The notes: generated by a model from the sequence alone, not told the origin. A stretch of DNA of 64,000 bases from Runella rosea (GCF_003325355.1 NZ_CP030850.1:2542001-2606000), one strand, 5' to 3'; numbered from the stretch's first letter, positions 8,779-18,507 are shown. Numbers and translations are program-made.

Positions 8779-9900
8779 TTAACGCAAAGAAGAAGTTGCC
8801 GCAGCGGCCGAACCTGTAGCAGCAGTTGTGCTGTCGGTCTCTTCCACATAAGGAGCGTAATCCATTGCTTTCGCACGTAATTTCTCAGGTATTTTAGAGA
8901 TGAACTTTGGGTCGTTTTCTAAAATAGTCGACAAAACAGGTTTCTGTTGTTGTTTCCACGCATCTACCGATGCTTTGTCTTCAACAATCAGACGTAAACG
9001 CATGGCAAAGTGACCACGTCCGCACACTTCTGTACAAGCAATCTCATAATCAAAATTAGGATTACCTAGTTCTGCACGCATTTGCTCGGTAGACTTATCA
9101 GGTGTAAACCAGAATTTAGTTGGCATCCCAGGAACCGCATCCATTTTTACCCGCATGTGAGGGATAAATACGCTGTGCAAAACATCACGGGCGCGAATTT
9201 TAAGAGACACTGGTTTGCCTACTTCGACATGCATCTCACTTACGTTGATAAAGTCATCAAACGAAGCTTCGTCTGAATAATCTATTCCACTTGGATTATT
9301 ATTATTATCATCAATAAGCTTGAAATTATAATTTCCAAGTTTGTTATCTTGAATACCTGGATATCGTACAATCCAACCGAACTGTTTACCCATGATTTCA
9401 ATGACTTGCGCATCTGCAGGTGCATCAGACATGATTTGGGTCCATGAGCGGAATCCTAAGAAAACCAATACAGCCATGATTACGGCCGGAATAGCGGTCC
9501 AAATCAACTCGAGCTTGTGGTTTTCAGGATAGAAAGTAGCTTTATATCCTTTCTTGTATTGGTATTTCCACGCAAAGAAGAAAAGCAGGAAATTGACAAT
9601 AAAGAACGCAATGGTCAATAAAGACATATCCAACCAAAACTGGCTGTCAGTCTCACGACCGTGTGGTGATGAAGCTTCGGGCAAAAAGTAGTTTCTGGCC
9701 GACAAGTATGACCATACCGCACCTACAGTCCCTGCAATTAGGAAAAAAATCCACATTGCTCCGTTTATTTTATTGTTCGGAACGGGAGCATCCGCCTCAG
9801 TGTTTGATTGAACACTACCCATTACTTTCTGCAATTTGGCTGCGATAGCGATTGCTATCCCAAGCAGCACAAGCAATAATAAACCAACTAAATATACCAT
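8779..9900 (-). CDS. ctaC: Cytochrome c oxidase subunit II (CuA)
   Basis: This subunit takes electrons through the binuclear CuA centre. The 373-residue protein has an extra N-terminal hydrophobic segment (about 4-22), then three more hydrophobic stretches (about 46-65, 90-112, 132-150) before the periplasmic cupredoxin domain. CuA ligands are complete: H242, C289, E291, C293, H297 and M300. There is an Asp/Asn-rich insertion near residues 197-202 and an Ala/Thr/Ser-rich tail. No haem c motif is fused at the C-terminus, so the oxidase is aa3, not caa3; electrons must come from a separate haem c, probably ActE or ActA of the neighbouring complex. Confidence 0.95.
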   Translation of the reverse strand: MVYLVGLLLLVLLGIAIAIAAKLQKVMGSVQSNTEADAPVPNNKINGAMWIFFLIAGTVGAVWSYLSARNYFLPEASSPHGRETDSQFWLDMSLLTIAFFIVNFLLFFFAWKYQYKKGYKATFYPENHKLELIWTAIPAVIMAVLVFLGFRSWTQIMSDAPADAQVIEIMGKQFGWIVRYPGIQDNKLGNYNFKLIDDNNNNPSGIDYSDEASFDDFINVSEMHVEVGKPVSLKIRARDVLHSVFIPHMRVKMDAVPGMPTKFWFTPDKSTEQMRAELGNPNFDYEIACTEVCGRGHFAMRLRLIVEDKASVDAWKQQQKPVLSTILENDPKFISKIPEKLRAKAMDYAPYVEETDSTTAATGSAAAATSSLR

Positions 9901-9930
9901 TGTATTAAGATAGGTTGTAATTTAAATTCG

Positions 9931-11235
9931 TTACGCAATATCGTGGTGCAAAGACTCTTCTAACATTGGGTGATTGCGTGGAATCAAATTTGCTTTTGTC
10001 AGTTGGCTCGATACCGACCAAATAAAGGCACAGGCAAACAACAAAACAAAACCAAACTCAACCGCGCCAAAACCACCGTTTGCACCTACTGTACCCGGCA
10101 TGATGTTGGTGTAGAAGTCAAAGTAGTGACCTACCAAAATCGACCAGCAAGCCAGTTTTAAAATAACAGAGGTACGCTTCGAATCTCTTGTCATTAAAAC
10201 TAGGAAAGGGGCCACAAAGTTTAACAAAATGTTGATAAAAAATGGTGCTTTATAGATACCACCATAGCCGCTAAAGCGCTCACGATAATAAATTGCTTCT
10301 TCAGGTAAGTTTGCGTAGTAAATCAATAAGAATTGGGCAAACCAAACATACGTCCAAAAGATACTGAATGCAAAACAGAATTTACCCAAATCATGCAAGT
10401 GACTCTCGTTTACGGCCTTCAGATAGCCTCTTTCTTTCAATGTAACAATCGTCAAGGTCATAGTAGCTAAACCTGCTACGTGCCAACTTGCCAAGGTATA
10501 CCATCCAAACATGGTAGAAAACCAGTGAGTATCAATCGACATCACAAAGTCCCACGCAGAAGTTGAAGAAGTTACAGCAAAAACGACCAAGAATGCGGTA
10601 CCGTATTTGATTGATTTTTCGTAACCGTCAAGTCCACCGATTTCATCTTCACGAAGAGATAGATTACGTACGATACGCCACAGTACGTACCATAGTCCAA
10701 AATAAAGCAGCAAGCGAATAATGTAAAAAGGCTTATTCAAAAAACCTTGCTTACCTGCAATGATGGCATCATAATTTGCACTGGCGGGATCCATGATTCC
10801 TTCGTGCATCCAGTGATAAATTTTATCGCCAAAAAACACAGCCAAGACAATCATAATAATAGCTGGTATTGGCAAAAAAGCTGGCATAGCCTCAGGGATT
10901 CTTTTGAAAACGGCCGACCAGCCTGCTTGAGCTAAGTAATTATAGGAAATGAAAAACATTCCGATAATTGAAATACCTGCAAAATAAACACTATTAAGCC
11001 ATAGGTTAGCAATGATGCGTTGCGTCCAGTGGTAGCCGTGAGCTCCGTGGTCATGCTCTGCTCCATGTCCAGCGGCAGCGTGAGCATCATGTCCTCCTCC
11101 CTGTGACAACAGGTATGAGCCAAGTAGAACAAGTGCAATACCTACACCCATTCCAATAAGGAGATTGCGTTTCGACTCGGCGGTAAACTCAAATTGCTCT
11201 TCTACCGAAACAACTTCGTGATGATGTGCGCCCAT
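9931..11235 (-). CDS. actF: Alternative complex III subunit ActF (quinol:cytochrome c oxidoreductase)
   Basis: ActF is an integral membrane subunit of alternative complex III, related in fold to ActC, and helps form the quinol-side membrane module. The 434-residue protein has about ten helices and an N-terminal Gly/His-rich loop (about 47-70, GGGHDAHAAAGHG and onward). It lies between actE and cox II, as in other ACIII-aa3 operons. The 106-bp gap to actE contains an inverted repeat (see 11275-11321). Confidence 0.92.
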   Translation of the reverse strand: MGAHHHEVVSVEEQFEFTAESKRNLLIGMGVGIALVLLGSYLLSQGGGHDAHAAAGHGAEHDHGAHGYHWTQRIIANLWLNSVYFAGISIIGMFFISYNYLAQAGWSAVFKRIPEAMPAFLPIPAIIMIVLAVFFGDKIYHWMHEGIMDPASANYDAIIAGKQGFLNKPFYIIRLLLYFGLWYVLWRIVRNLSLREDEIGGLDGYEKSIKYGTAFLVVFAVTSSTSAWDFVMSIDTHWFSTMFGWYTLASWHVAGLATMTLTIVTLKERGYLKAVNESHLHDLGKFCFAFSIFWTYVWFAQFLLIYYANLPEEAIYYRERFSGYGGIYKAPFFINILLNFVAPFLVLMTRDSKRTSVILKLACWSILVGHYFDFYTNIMPGTVGANGGFGAVEFGFVLLFACAFIWSVSSQLTKANLIPRNHPMLEESLHHDIA

Positions 11236-11274
11236 TATAAAATTGTTATTCGTTATCGGTTTTATTTGTTATTA

Positions 11275-11321
11275 TTAATTGTTAACTGCTAACGTTTATC
11301 TTAATTCAGAATAACAATTAA
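11275..11321 (-). repeat. Intercistronic inverted repeat between actE and actF
   Basis: TTAATTGTTA (11275-11284) and TAACAATTAA (11312-11321) can pair in the mRNA across a 27-nt loop. The same decamer core recurs in the actB-actC gap. No T run follows, so it looks like an mRNA-processing or stability hairpin and not a terminator. Confidence 0.5.
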
Positions 11322-11341
11322 CAACTAACGTATTAGGAGGA

Positions 11342-11932
11342 CTACCCCTTTTGTAATTTATGAACATAGTGAACTATTTTCCAACGCTCTTCAGGAGTAA
11401 CTTGAGAGCCGTGTGGCCACATCCGGCCTTTGCCGTGTGTAATCACGTGAAAAATATGCCCATCGTTCATATTGAGGTAAGCATCTGCTTTGTAATTTGG
11501 AACGCCTTTGTACATATCAGCTACAGGGCCAGCGCCGTCGCCTGCTTCACCATGGCAATGCTGGCAATAACGTAAGTACAAAACTTTACCTTCGGCCAAC
11601 GTTTTTTCGTTGTTGGGGACCGGATTTTTCAAAACGGCTTCGGCAGTAGCTAAATCATCTTTCCCAATGTTGTAAACCATTAAATCAACGCTTGCGCTGT
11701 CAAATTTTGTTTGGTAATTACGACGGGAAACGGTGCCAGCAACGGGCTCGCGCATGTTTTTACCATCCGCATTGATTGGATTCTTTTCGATTTGAGTATA
11801 AGGCTCATACCCAACCGAATTGTACATGTTAGGTGCAAATTCCCAGCCCGTATCATCATGACTACGCTGACAGGAAGTCATGGTTGCTGCTGCAAAAAAA
11901 GCCCCTACTATTAGTGTATGAATTCTTTTCAT
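11342..11932 (-). CDS. actE: Alternative complex III monohaem cytochrome c subunit ActE
   Basis: The 196-residue lipoprotein has a signal peptide with a lipobox cysteine at C21 (ATMTSC). The single haem c motif is CQHCH (123-127) and the likely axial Met is in GRMWPHG near the C-terminus. ActE passes electrons from the pentahaem subunit towards the oxidase or a soluble carrier. It lies between actD and actF, in standard ACIII order. Confidence 0.93.
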   Translation of the reverse strand: MKRIHTLIVGAFFAAATMTSCQRSHDDTGWEFAPNMYNSVGYEPYTQIEKNPINADGKNMREPVAGTVSRRNYQTKFDSASVDLMVYNIGKDDLATAEAVLKNPVPNNEKTLAEGKVLYLRYCQHCHGEAGDGAGPVADMYKGVPNYKADAYLNMNDGHIFHVITHGKGRMWPHGSQVTPEERWKIVHYVHKLQKG

Positions 11933-11947
11933 TTGTGTATCAATACA

Positions 11948-12475
11948 TTACAACTGTTTAACACTCACTTCTTCTGCTCCCGAAGCTTTGATCAGGCTTT
12001 CGATCTCGGTTTCCGAAAGTTTATTTTTGCTCAGGTCGATTGCCATTATAAACTTGTTGTCAGTACAACGTGGGTCAAACAAAAGCGGTTTTACGGTTGG
12101 TCCTAGACCATTGGAGATGAAAAAGGTAAATGTCATCCCAAAAGCAGTAAATAATACAGTCAACTCAAACATTGCCGGTACATAGTTGGGATAAGAAAGT
12201 GGATCTTTTCCCCCAATTACCATTGGCCAGTCAATCCCCATTGTCCAGGTAGTGAGTGTCAGGGCACAAAGAAAACCTACTACCCCAAAACAAAAAGCGG
12301 CAATACCAATGCGAGAACGTGGATGGCCAATTGCCGTATCCATTCCGTGTATTGCAAAAGGGGAGTAAACCTCATAGATTTTTACGCCTGCGCTTTTAAT
12401 CTTGTTCACTGCAGCAAGGGCAATATCCTCATCGTCGTATACCCCTACTAAAAATTTCTTATTTATTTCAGCCAT
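11948..12475 (-). CDS. actD: Alternative complex III subunit ActD (DUF3341)
   Basis: The 175-residue DUF3341 protein has a soluble N-terminal part (VGVYDDEDIALAAVNKIKSAGVKI), two membrane helices (about 56-78 and 106-126) and a C-terminal soluble stretch containing the conserved F-D-P-R segment. It carries no cofactor. It is a structural ACIII subunit and lies in the usual act order. Confidence 0.92.
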   Translation of the reverse strand: MAEINKKFLVGVYDDEDIALAAVNKIKSAGVKIYEVYSPFAIHGMDTAIGHPRSRIGIAAFCFGVVGFLCALTLTTWTMGIDWPMVIGGKDPLSYPNYVPAMFELTVLFTAFGMTFTFFISNGLGPTVKPLLFDPRCTDNKFIMAIDLSKNKLSETEIESLIKASGAEEVSVKQL

Positions 12476-12509
12476 TATTTTATCAGTTAGATTCCGGATA
12501 CTGGTTTTT

Positions 12510-12537
12510 GGCTATTTCTTATGAAAGCAGAATAGCC
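12510..12537 (-). repeat. Intercistronic inverted repeat between actC and actD
   Basis: GGCTATT (12510-12516) pairs with AATAGCC (12531-12537) over a 14-nt loop. No T run follows. Together with the two TTAATTGTTA hairpins, every gap over 70 bp inside the act genes contains a hairpin. Confidence 0.4.
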
Positions 12538-12547
12538 TGTATCATTA

Positions 12548-13975
12548 CTATTCTGCGTCCTTTTTATAAGCAGGTGAAGCCAAACGTTCCGCTTTTGATA
12601 CACCCGAAACTTTCAATGGCAATTTTTCAGAAGTCGACTTAATAACTCCTTTTACTTCAGCCATGTTAATAACTGGTAAGTATTTAGAGAATAAGAAGAA
12701 ACAAGTGAAGAAAAAACCGAAAGAGAAGATGTAGTCACCAATATCAAACATCGTTGGCGAGAACATTGCCCAGCTTGAAGGAACATAATCACGGTGCAGT
12801 GAGGTTACGATAATTACGAAACGCTCAAACCACATACCAATGTTTACGATAACTGATATGAAAAACGTCCATTTAACACTGCGACGAATTTTACGGCTCC
12901 AAAAAAGCTGAGGAGAAATTACGTTACAGGTCATCATTGCCCAGTAGGCCCACCAGTAAGGTCCCGCCATACGGTTGTAGAAGGCATAGCTTTCATATTC
13001 AACTCCTGAATACCAAGCAATAAAAAACTCAGTCAAGTACGCTACACCTACGATAGAACCTGTCAATGTAATGATTTTATTCATTGACTCAATGTGTTCA
13101 AACGTAATGTAATCTTCCAATTTATACACAACCCGGGTTACAAGCATCAAATTTTGTACCATTGCAAAACCCGAGAAGATTGCCCCCGCCACAAAGTAAG
13201 GAGGGAAGATCGTTGTGTGCCAGCCAGGGATAACCGATGTTGCAAAGTCCATAGATACGATGGTGTGAACCGAAAGTACCAAAGGAGTTGACAAACCAGC
13301 CAAAATCAAGCTGATGTATTCATAACGTGACCACGTACGCGCGGACCCGTTCCAACCCAAAGAAAGAACTCCGTAGATATATTTTGAAACCTTGTTTTGA
13401 GCACGGTCACGAATGGTAGCCAAGTCAGGAACCAAACCTACGTACCAGAATAAACAGGAAACAGAGAAGTATGTCGAGATGGCAAATACGTCCCAAACAA
13501 GCGGTGAGTTAAAGTTAACCCACAGAGAACCAAAGGTATTAGGAAGTGGTAACGCCCAATAAGCCAACCAAGGACGCCCCATGTGCATAAGGATAAATGA
13601 GGCGGCACAAAGAACGGCAAAGATAGTCATCGCTTCTGCAGCACGGTTGATTGAGGTTCTCCATTTCTGACGGAATAGTAACAAAATGGCGGAAATCAAC
13701 GTACCCGCGTGACCAATCCCAACCCACCATACGAAGTTGGTAATGTCCCACGCCCAGCCGACCGTTTTGTTTAGGCCCCAAACGCCCAAACCTTCCCACC
13801 AGGTCCAGAATAAGCAAACTGTACCGTATGCTAAAACCGCCAATGAAATTACAAAAGCGACTTTCCACTCTTTGGTTGGCTTGCCTTCCACCTGCTTGCA
13901 GATATCCTCTGTCACATCGGCGTAGGTCTTACCGCCGGTTACGAGAGGGGTTCTTACGGGTGAAGTAACGTGCAT
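12548..13975 (-). CDS. actC: Alternative complex III membrane subunit ActC (NrfD family)
   Basis: ActC is the NrfD/PsrC-type membrane subunit thought to hold the quinol site of alternative complex III. The 475-residue protein has about ten helices, with family-typical segments [15 protein letters not shown] (about 84-98) and [33 protein letters not shown] (about 236-268). It sits between actB and actD. The gap to actB contains a 13-bp-class inverted repeat (14022-14063). Confidence 0.94.
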   Translation of the reverse strand: MHVTSPVRTPLVTGGKTYADVTEDICKQVEGKPTKEWKVAFVISLAVLAYGTVCLFWTWWEGLGVWGLNKTVGWAWDITNFVWWVGIGHAGTLISAILLLFRQKWRTSINRAAEAMTIFAVLCAASFILMHMGRPWLAYWALPLPNTFGSLWVNFNSPLVWDVFAISTYFSVSCLFWYVGLVPDLATIRDRAQNKVSKYIYGVLSLGWNGSARTWSRYEYISLILAGLSTPLVLSVHTIVSMDFATSVIPGWHTTIFPPYFVAGAIFSGFAMVQNLMLVTRVVYKLEDYITFEHIESMNKIITLTGSIVGVAYLTEFFIAWYSGVEYESYAFYNRMAGPYWWAYWAMMTCNVISPQLFWSRKIRRSVKWTFFISVIVNIGMWFERFVIIVTSLHRDYVPSSWAMFSPTMFDIGDYIFSFGFFFTCFFLFSKYLPVINMAEVKGVIKSTSEKLPLKVSGVSKAERLASPAYKKDAE

Positions 13976-14021
13976 ATTTTTGAAAGTTAATTGTTAATTG
14001 TTATCTAATAATCTTTATGTA

Positions 14022-14063
14022 GAGGTTAATTGTTTTGGATTTCTACCCTAACAATTAACCCTC
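14022..14063 (-). repeat. Intercistronic inverted repeat between actB and actC
   Basis: GAGGTTAATTGTT (14022-14034) pairs with AACAATTAACCCTC (14050-14063) with one extra C in the right arm. Further copies of TTAATTG follow towards actC (13987-14002). It shares its core with the hairpin between actE and actF. Confidence 0.55.
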
Positions 14064-14068
14064 TTATC

Positions 14069-17000
14069 CTAGTGGCCTCCGTGTTCGGCATGTGCTTCCG
14101 TAGCAGCTGCTTTTGCTGCATCTACGTCCTTGTTACGGATTTTTGTTAAGTAAGAAATCTGTGGTTTTACGTTGATTTCTTCCAACATTTGGAAAGCACG
14201 TCCTTCTTTCTCTTCAGCCAACAATTTCGAAAGTTTGCTCGCAGGATCATTCATATCCCCAAAAACAATGGCTTCTGTTGGACAAGACTGCGCACAGGCA
14301 GTAACAATCTCACCATCAACAGGACGACGACGCTCTTTCTTGGCATTTAACTTACCTTCTTGAATCCGCTGTACGCACATTGAGCATTTTTCAATTACTC
14401 CACGTGAACGAACGGTTACGTCAGGGTTAATGACCATTTTGCCGAGGTCGTTGTTGTAATGGAAATCGAAGTTATCGTTGTCAAAATACTTAAACCAGTT
14501 GAAACGACGAACTTTATATGGGCAGTTGTTTGCACAATAACGAGTTCCTACGCAACGGTTATAAGCCATTTGGTTAAGACCTTCTGTGCTGTGGGTTGTT
14601 GCCAATACTGGACAAACCGTCTCACAAGGTGCATTACCGCAATGCTGACACATCAAAGGTTGGAACACAACTTCAGGATTATCGGAAGCAATTTCCAATG
14701 CTTTCGAGCCGCTCAAGCTCTTGTCCATTACATCCGCATCTGATGAATAATAACGGTCAATGCGAATCCAGTGCATTTCGCGACGATTAATTACCTCTTG
14801 ACGTCCTACAACAGAAACGTTGTTTTCAGCCTGGCAACTAATTACGCAAGCACCGCAACCTGTACAAGAGTTGAGGTCAATAGCCATACCCCATGAGTGG
14901 TTAGGCTTTTGATATCCATCCCAAAGCGTTATTTCGGTTGGCGACTTTATACCTTCTGAAGTAGATACGTGTGGGAAATAACGGCCTGCTTTCGAATCTT
15001 TTTGGTACTCGGCCAAACGTGCTTCCTGCATTACTGCCCTACGGCCCATTACAGTTTCGTGCGTTTGGGTTTGAGCAATTTTGTGCGAATCGCCAGTTTT
15101 GGTCAGCGTTGCTTCACCTACACTAAAATTAGAAAAACCTGCTTTGTTTTGGATAAAAGGATACATATTTACCCCTACTCCATTACCTGATTTACCTGCC
15201 TTTTCACGACCGTAACCAATAGCAATGGATACAGTTCCATTGGCTTGACCAGGTTGAATTAATACTGGCAATTCAACAGATTTACCTTTTACTTCTATTT
15301 TGACAACATCGTCTTGTGAAAGACCAAGTTCTTTTGCCGTTTTCTGAGAAACACTAGCGTAGTTGTCCCAACATGCTTTTGTTACTGGTTCAGGGAATTC
15401 TTGCAACCATGGGTTGTTAGCTAAGGCCCCTGTTCCCATCCCTACTTTTTCGTACAGAACCACTTCAAGTCCCGTTGCAGAAGCTTTGTATGAACCAGTA
15501 ACAGCTGCGATAGCAGCATCCAATCCAGCAACTGCTCCTACACTAGCGGCGGCAGCGGAGGCACCTTTTTCTACAACACCGTCATGCAAGGCCTTCGTCC
15601 AAGTGCCTTCAAAATTCTCTCCACCAAGGATATTGGCTTTCCAGTAATTGCGAAGATAGGTGTAAAAATCAGGATTTGCCCCTGACCATTTCAACAGACT
15701 TGACTGCGCTTGGCGTGTCTTATAAATGAGTGAAATAGCAGGTTGTTGTAAGCTATAAAAGCCTGCTTTGGGCTCGGCATCACCCCACGACTCTAAATAG
15801 TGAGGTGCTGGCGTAATGTATTTGCAAAGAGATGAAGATTCGTCAGCACGGTCAGCAAAAGAAACGGATAGCTCTACTTTTGAAAGTGCATCTTTCAATT
15901 CAGCTCCGCGAGGATGGTCATATACTGGATTGCAACCATAAAGAATAACCGCCCCGATTGATCCCGCCTTTGCGTTATCAATAAAGCCGTTCATAGCTAC
16001 ATCATTTCCTTGACGATAATAAACGGGCGTTCCTAAGTCAATGCTTGTGCCGTAAGCACCTAAAGCACTGTTGATAGCATTTACAACTACCTGTACGTTA
16101 GGATCATTTGAGCCCGAAACAACCAAAGCAGCTCCTTGGGCAGCTTTCAAATCGGCTACGGCTTTATCAAGAACTTTATCTACATCAGCTCCTAGAGAGG
16201 TTCCGCCTTTACCGCTTAATTTATTGTAAAGCGCCAATGCAACCAAGCCTTCCTGTGAGGGTTTCACGGCAGCGCGGTAATCAGCATTGGCACCAGTCAA
16301 AGACATAGTGGTTTCGAACTGATAGTGACGGGACATATCTTTTTTGCCACCTTTTCCACTATTCAACTTGCGTCCTGCTACGTATTGAACAGAATATTCA
16401 TGTGGAGCAATCCAACTTCCTAAGAAGTCACAGCTAAGACCTACGATTACTTTTGCTTTGCTGAAATCGTACGAAGGAACGATTGCTTTACCAAACGAAT
16501 CACCATTGGCTTTTACCAAACCAGCTACCGAGTTAGCATCATAAGTAATGTGCTGGGTAGTAGGGTATTTTGCGGTAAAGTCTGCAATGACAGCTTTGGT
16601 AGAAGGGCTTAAAATAGTAGAAGAAACGATTCGAATTTGACCGCCTTTTGCTGCTATTGAAGCCAACTGAGTCGATATTTCTTTATCTACCGTGTCCCAG
16701 TCTGCGTCGGCCTCTCCTTTTTTAGGGCCTTTTAATTTTTCAGCATCGTATAAAGCCAACAAAGAAGCGTGTGCACGAGCACTTACGCCTCCCTTACTTA
16801 CGCTTGATTGCTTATTACCTTCAATTTTGATGGGACGACCTTCACGCGTCTTTACTAAAACACTTGCATAATCTCCCCCTTCAGCATACGTTGAAGCATA
16901 CCAATCAGCGATTGACGGGAACGTATCGGTTGGTTTGTTAAGGTAAGGGATTGATTTTTTGACGGGAGCGTCACAAGCCGCTAATGATACTGCAGCAAGG

Positions 17001-17182
17001 CCAAACCCTAATACTTTCAGAAAATCACGACGATCTGAACCGATTCCGTCAACGATGCTTTTGTACTGGGTAGAATCATTAGCCTCAAAGCTACCAAATT
17101 CGTTATGGGCATTTTTTACAAAAGTCTCGTCATTCCGAAGTTCTTCCAGACCTTTCCAATACCTCTTCGTTTGGTTTTCCAT
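14069..17182 (-). CDS. actB: Alternative complex III iron-sulphur subunit ActB
   Basis: ActB is a fusion of a molybdopterin-oxidoreductase-like domain and a ferredoxin-like domain. The start is taken at the ATG at 17182 (MENQTKRYWKG, 1037 residues), as the longer frame overlaps actA. A Tat-type signal (RRDFLKVLGFGLAAVSLAAC) ends in a lipobox. The C-terminal third holds the four cluster motifs: CTGCGACVISC, CQHCGNAPCETVC, CVGTRYCANNC and CSMCVQR with a later CAQSC. In studied ACIII enzymes the N-terminal domain carries no molybdenum cofactor, and its fold here should be read as structural. The chain probably connects the quinol site on ActC with the haems of ActA. Confidence 0.95.
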   Translation of the reverse strand: MENQTKRYWKGLEELRNDETFVKNAHNEFGSFEANDSTQYKSIVDGIGSDRRDFLKVLGFGLAAVSLAACDAPVKKSIPYLNKPTDTFPSIADWYASTYAEGGDYASVLVKTREGRPIKIEGNKQSSVSKGGVSARAHASLLALYDAEKLKGPKKGEADADWDTVDKEISTQLASIAAKGGQIRIVSSTILSPSTKAVIADFTAKYPTTQHITYDANSVAGLVKANGDSFGKAIVPSYDFSKAKVIVGLSCDFLGSWIAPHEYSVQYVAGRKLNSGKGGKKDMSRHYQFETTMSLTGANADYRAAVKPSQEGLVALALYNKLSGKGGTSLGADVDKVLDKAVADLKAAQGAALVVSGSNDPNVQVVVNAINSALGAYGTSIDLGTPVYYRQGNDVAMNGFIDNAKAGSIGAVILYGCNPVYDHPRGAELKDALSKVELSVSFADRADESSSLCKYITPAPHYLESWGDAEPKAGFYSLQQPAISLIYKTRQAQSSLLKWSGANPDFYTYLRNYWKANILGGENFEGTWTKALHDGVVEKGASAAAASVGAVAGLDAAIAAVTGSYKASATGLEVVLYEKVGMGTGALANNPWLQEFPEPVTKACWDNYASVSQKTAKELGLSQDDVVKIEVKGKSVELPVLIQPGQANGTVSIAIGYGREKAGKSGNGVGVNMYPFIQNKAGFSNFSVGEATLTKTGDSHKIAQTQTHETVMGRRAVMQEARLAEYQKDSKAGRYFPHVSTSEGIKSPTEITLWDGYQKPNHSWGMAIDLNSCTGCGACVISCQAENNVSVVGRQEVINRREMHWIRIDRYYSSDADVMDKSLSGSKALEIASDNPEVVFQPLMCQHCGNAPCETVCPVLATTHSTEGLNQMAYNRCVGTRYCANNCPYKVRRFNWFKYFDNDNFDFHYNNDLGKMVINPDVTVRSRGVIEKCSMCVQRIQEGKLNAKKERRRPVDGEIVTACAQSCPTEAIVFGDMNDPASKLSKLLAEEKEGRAFQMLEEINVKPQISYLTKIRNKDVDAAKAAATEAHAEHGGH

Positions 17183-17207
17183 ATATATTAATGAATAAGA
17201 AACGTGA

Positions 17208-18434
17208 TTAATAGTGACACTTTGAACATTCCAAACCACCGATATCGGCTACTTTCAACGGCTCCTTGCTATTGGTTTTGTGTAATTCCACCAATTTGTC
17301 GTAGTAAGCGTTGTCTTTGGTATTTACTTCCGTTTTACGGTGGCAGTCAATACACCATCCCATTGTAAGTGAAGAACGTTGTTCAACTACTTCCATGGTT
17401 TGAATTTCGCCGTGACACTGTTGGCACTGCACCCCACCTACATTTACGTGTTGTGCGTGGTTAAAGTAAGCCAAATCAGGCAGGTTGTGAATACGAACCC
17501 ACTCAATTGGCTGATTTTTTTCAATTGCCGTGTAGATTTTCTGAATTTCGGGTGATTCTTTTTTAATCACGCCGTGGCAGTTCATACAAATGTTGGCCGA
17601 AGGAATTGTAGCCGACTTACCACGGTTAACACCCGTATGGCAATAGTTACAATCGATTTTGTACTGGCCTGCGTGAAGTTTATGCGAGAATGCAATTGGT
17701 TGTTTGGGAGCATATCCCTGTTGAATACCTACTCCATACATTCCATCGACGGTTGCTTTGGTCACCATAAGGATAAAAAACCATACGGTAGCGCTGCGAA
17801 TAGCTGAGTTTTTGCTCAAACCCACCAACCCATCACGAAGTCTATCAGAGAAAGACGTTCCTGCTGAGGCAGTAGCTTCGCCAGACACGGCTTTAGATAG
17901 AATTGATACGATTGCCATCAATACACCAAGCACCAACAGCATCACAATCAACAAAGCCACTAAAATGTAAGTAAACAAATCAGAAGGGGCAGACTCACCT
18001 GCGGGAGCGCCCGCAGCGGCAGTACCGGCAGCTGCAACTGGAGCCGCTGCTGTATTTGCTTTTTCTACATACGCCAAAATGTCTTTCACTTCTTTCTCAC
18101 CGAAAGCTGGGAAAGCAGTCATTTGAGCTTTGTTAAATTTGTTGTACAAAGCTACTGCGTATTCATCACCACTCTGGATTACTCCGTTTGGATTCTTGAT
18201 CCACTTAACGAGCCAAGCCAAATCGCGGCGTTGTTGAATACCTTTTAAACCTGGGCCTACCACTACTTCATCTTGTGCGGAGTGACAAGCCTTACAGTTA
18301 TTATTGAAAAGCGTTTCACCGCTTGCGGCATCGCCATCCTGTGCCGTTGCTTGTTGGCTGAGCGTAGCCATTAAAGCAATCAGTAACGCTTGGGTGACAC
18401 TGCGCATTCTTTTTAAGAATAAACTAATTTCCAT
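17208..18434 (-). CDS. actA: Alternative complex III multihaem cytochrome ActA with fused N-terminal cytochrome c domain
   Basis: The 408-residue protein has a signal peptide (to about 32), a monohaem cytochrome c domain (CKACH), an Ala/Pro-rich linker, one or two membrane helices, and a pentahaem domain with CNYCH, CMNCH, CQQCH, CIDCH and CSKCH, the last two residues from the end. That is six haem c sites in total, against five usually described for ActA of Rhodothermus marinus. It collects electrons from ActB. The ATG at 18434 is chosen because the perfect promoter at 18476-18507 lies inside the longer frame. It is the first gene of the operon. Confidence 0.93.
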   Translation of the reverse strand: MEISLFLKRMRSVTQALLIALMATLSQQATAQDGDAASGETLFNNNCKACHSAQDEVVVGPGLKGIQQRRDLAWLVKWIKNPNGVIQSGDEYAVALYNKFNKAQMTAFPAFGEKEVKDILAYVEKANTAAAPVAAAGTAAAGAPAGESAPSDLFTYILVALLIVMLLVLGVLMAIVSILSKAVSGEATASAGTSFSDRLRDGLVGLSKNSAIRSATVWFFILMVTKATVDGMYGVGIQQGYAPKQPIAFSHKLHAGQYKIDCNYCHTGVNRGKSATIPSANICMNCHGVIKKESPEIQKIYTAIEKNQPIEWVRIHNLPDLAYFNHAQHVNVGGVQCQQCHGEIQTMEVVEQRSSLTMGWCIDCHRKTEVNTKDNAYYDKLVELHKTNSKEPLKVADIGGLECSKCHY

Positions 18435-18475
18435 TTGTGTATGAATTAACAAAAACATGATACTTCTTAACCGTA

Positions 18476-18507
18476 CAAAAGTAATGCACGAATTTATACG
18501 TGCCAAA
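18476..18507 (-). promoter_or_regulatory. Consensus Bacteroidota promoter of the act-cox operon with inverted repeat in the spacer
   Basis: On the minus strand the sequence reads TTTG (18507-18504), 20 nt, then TACTTTTG (18483-18476), matching the Bacteroidota -33/-7 consensus at both boxes. The spacer contains GCACG (18499-18503 on the complement) and CGTGC (18486-18490) as a 5-bp inverted repeat 8 nt apart, a possible operator. The expected start point is near 18469, about 35 nt before actA. Confidence 0.75.

Noticed and set aside
14069-17182. Molybdoenzyme reading of actB
   Set aside because: The molybdopterin-type fold belongs to ActB of alternative complex III, which is known to lack the cofactor; the neighbours are all act genes.
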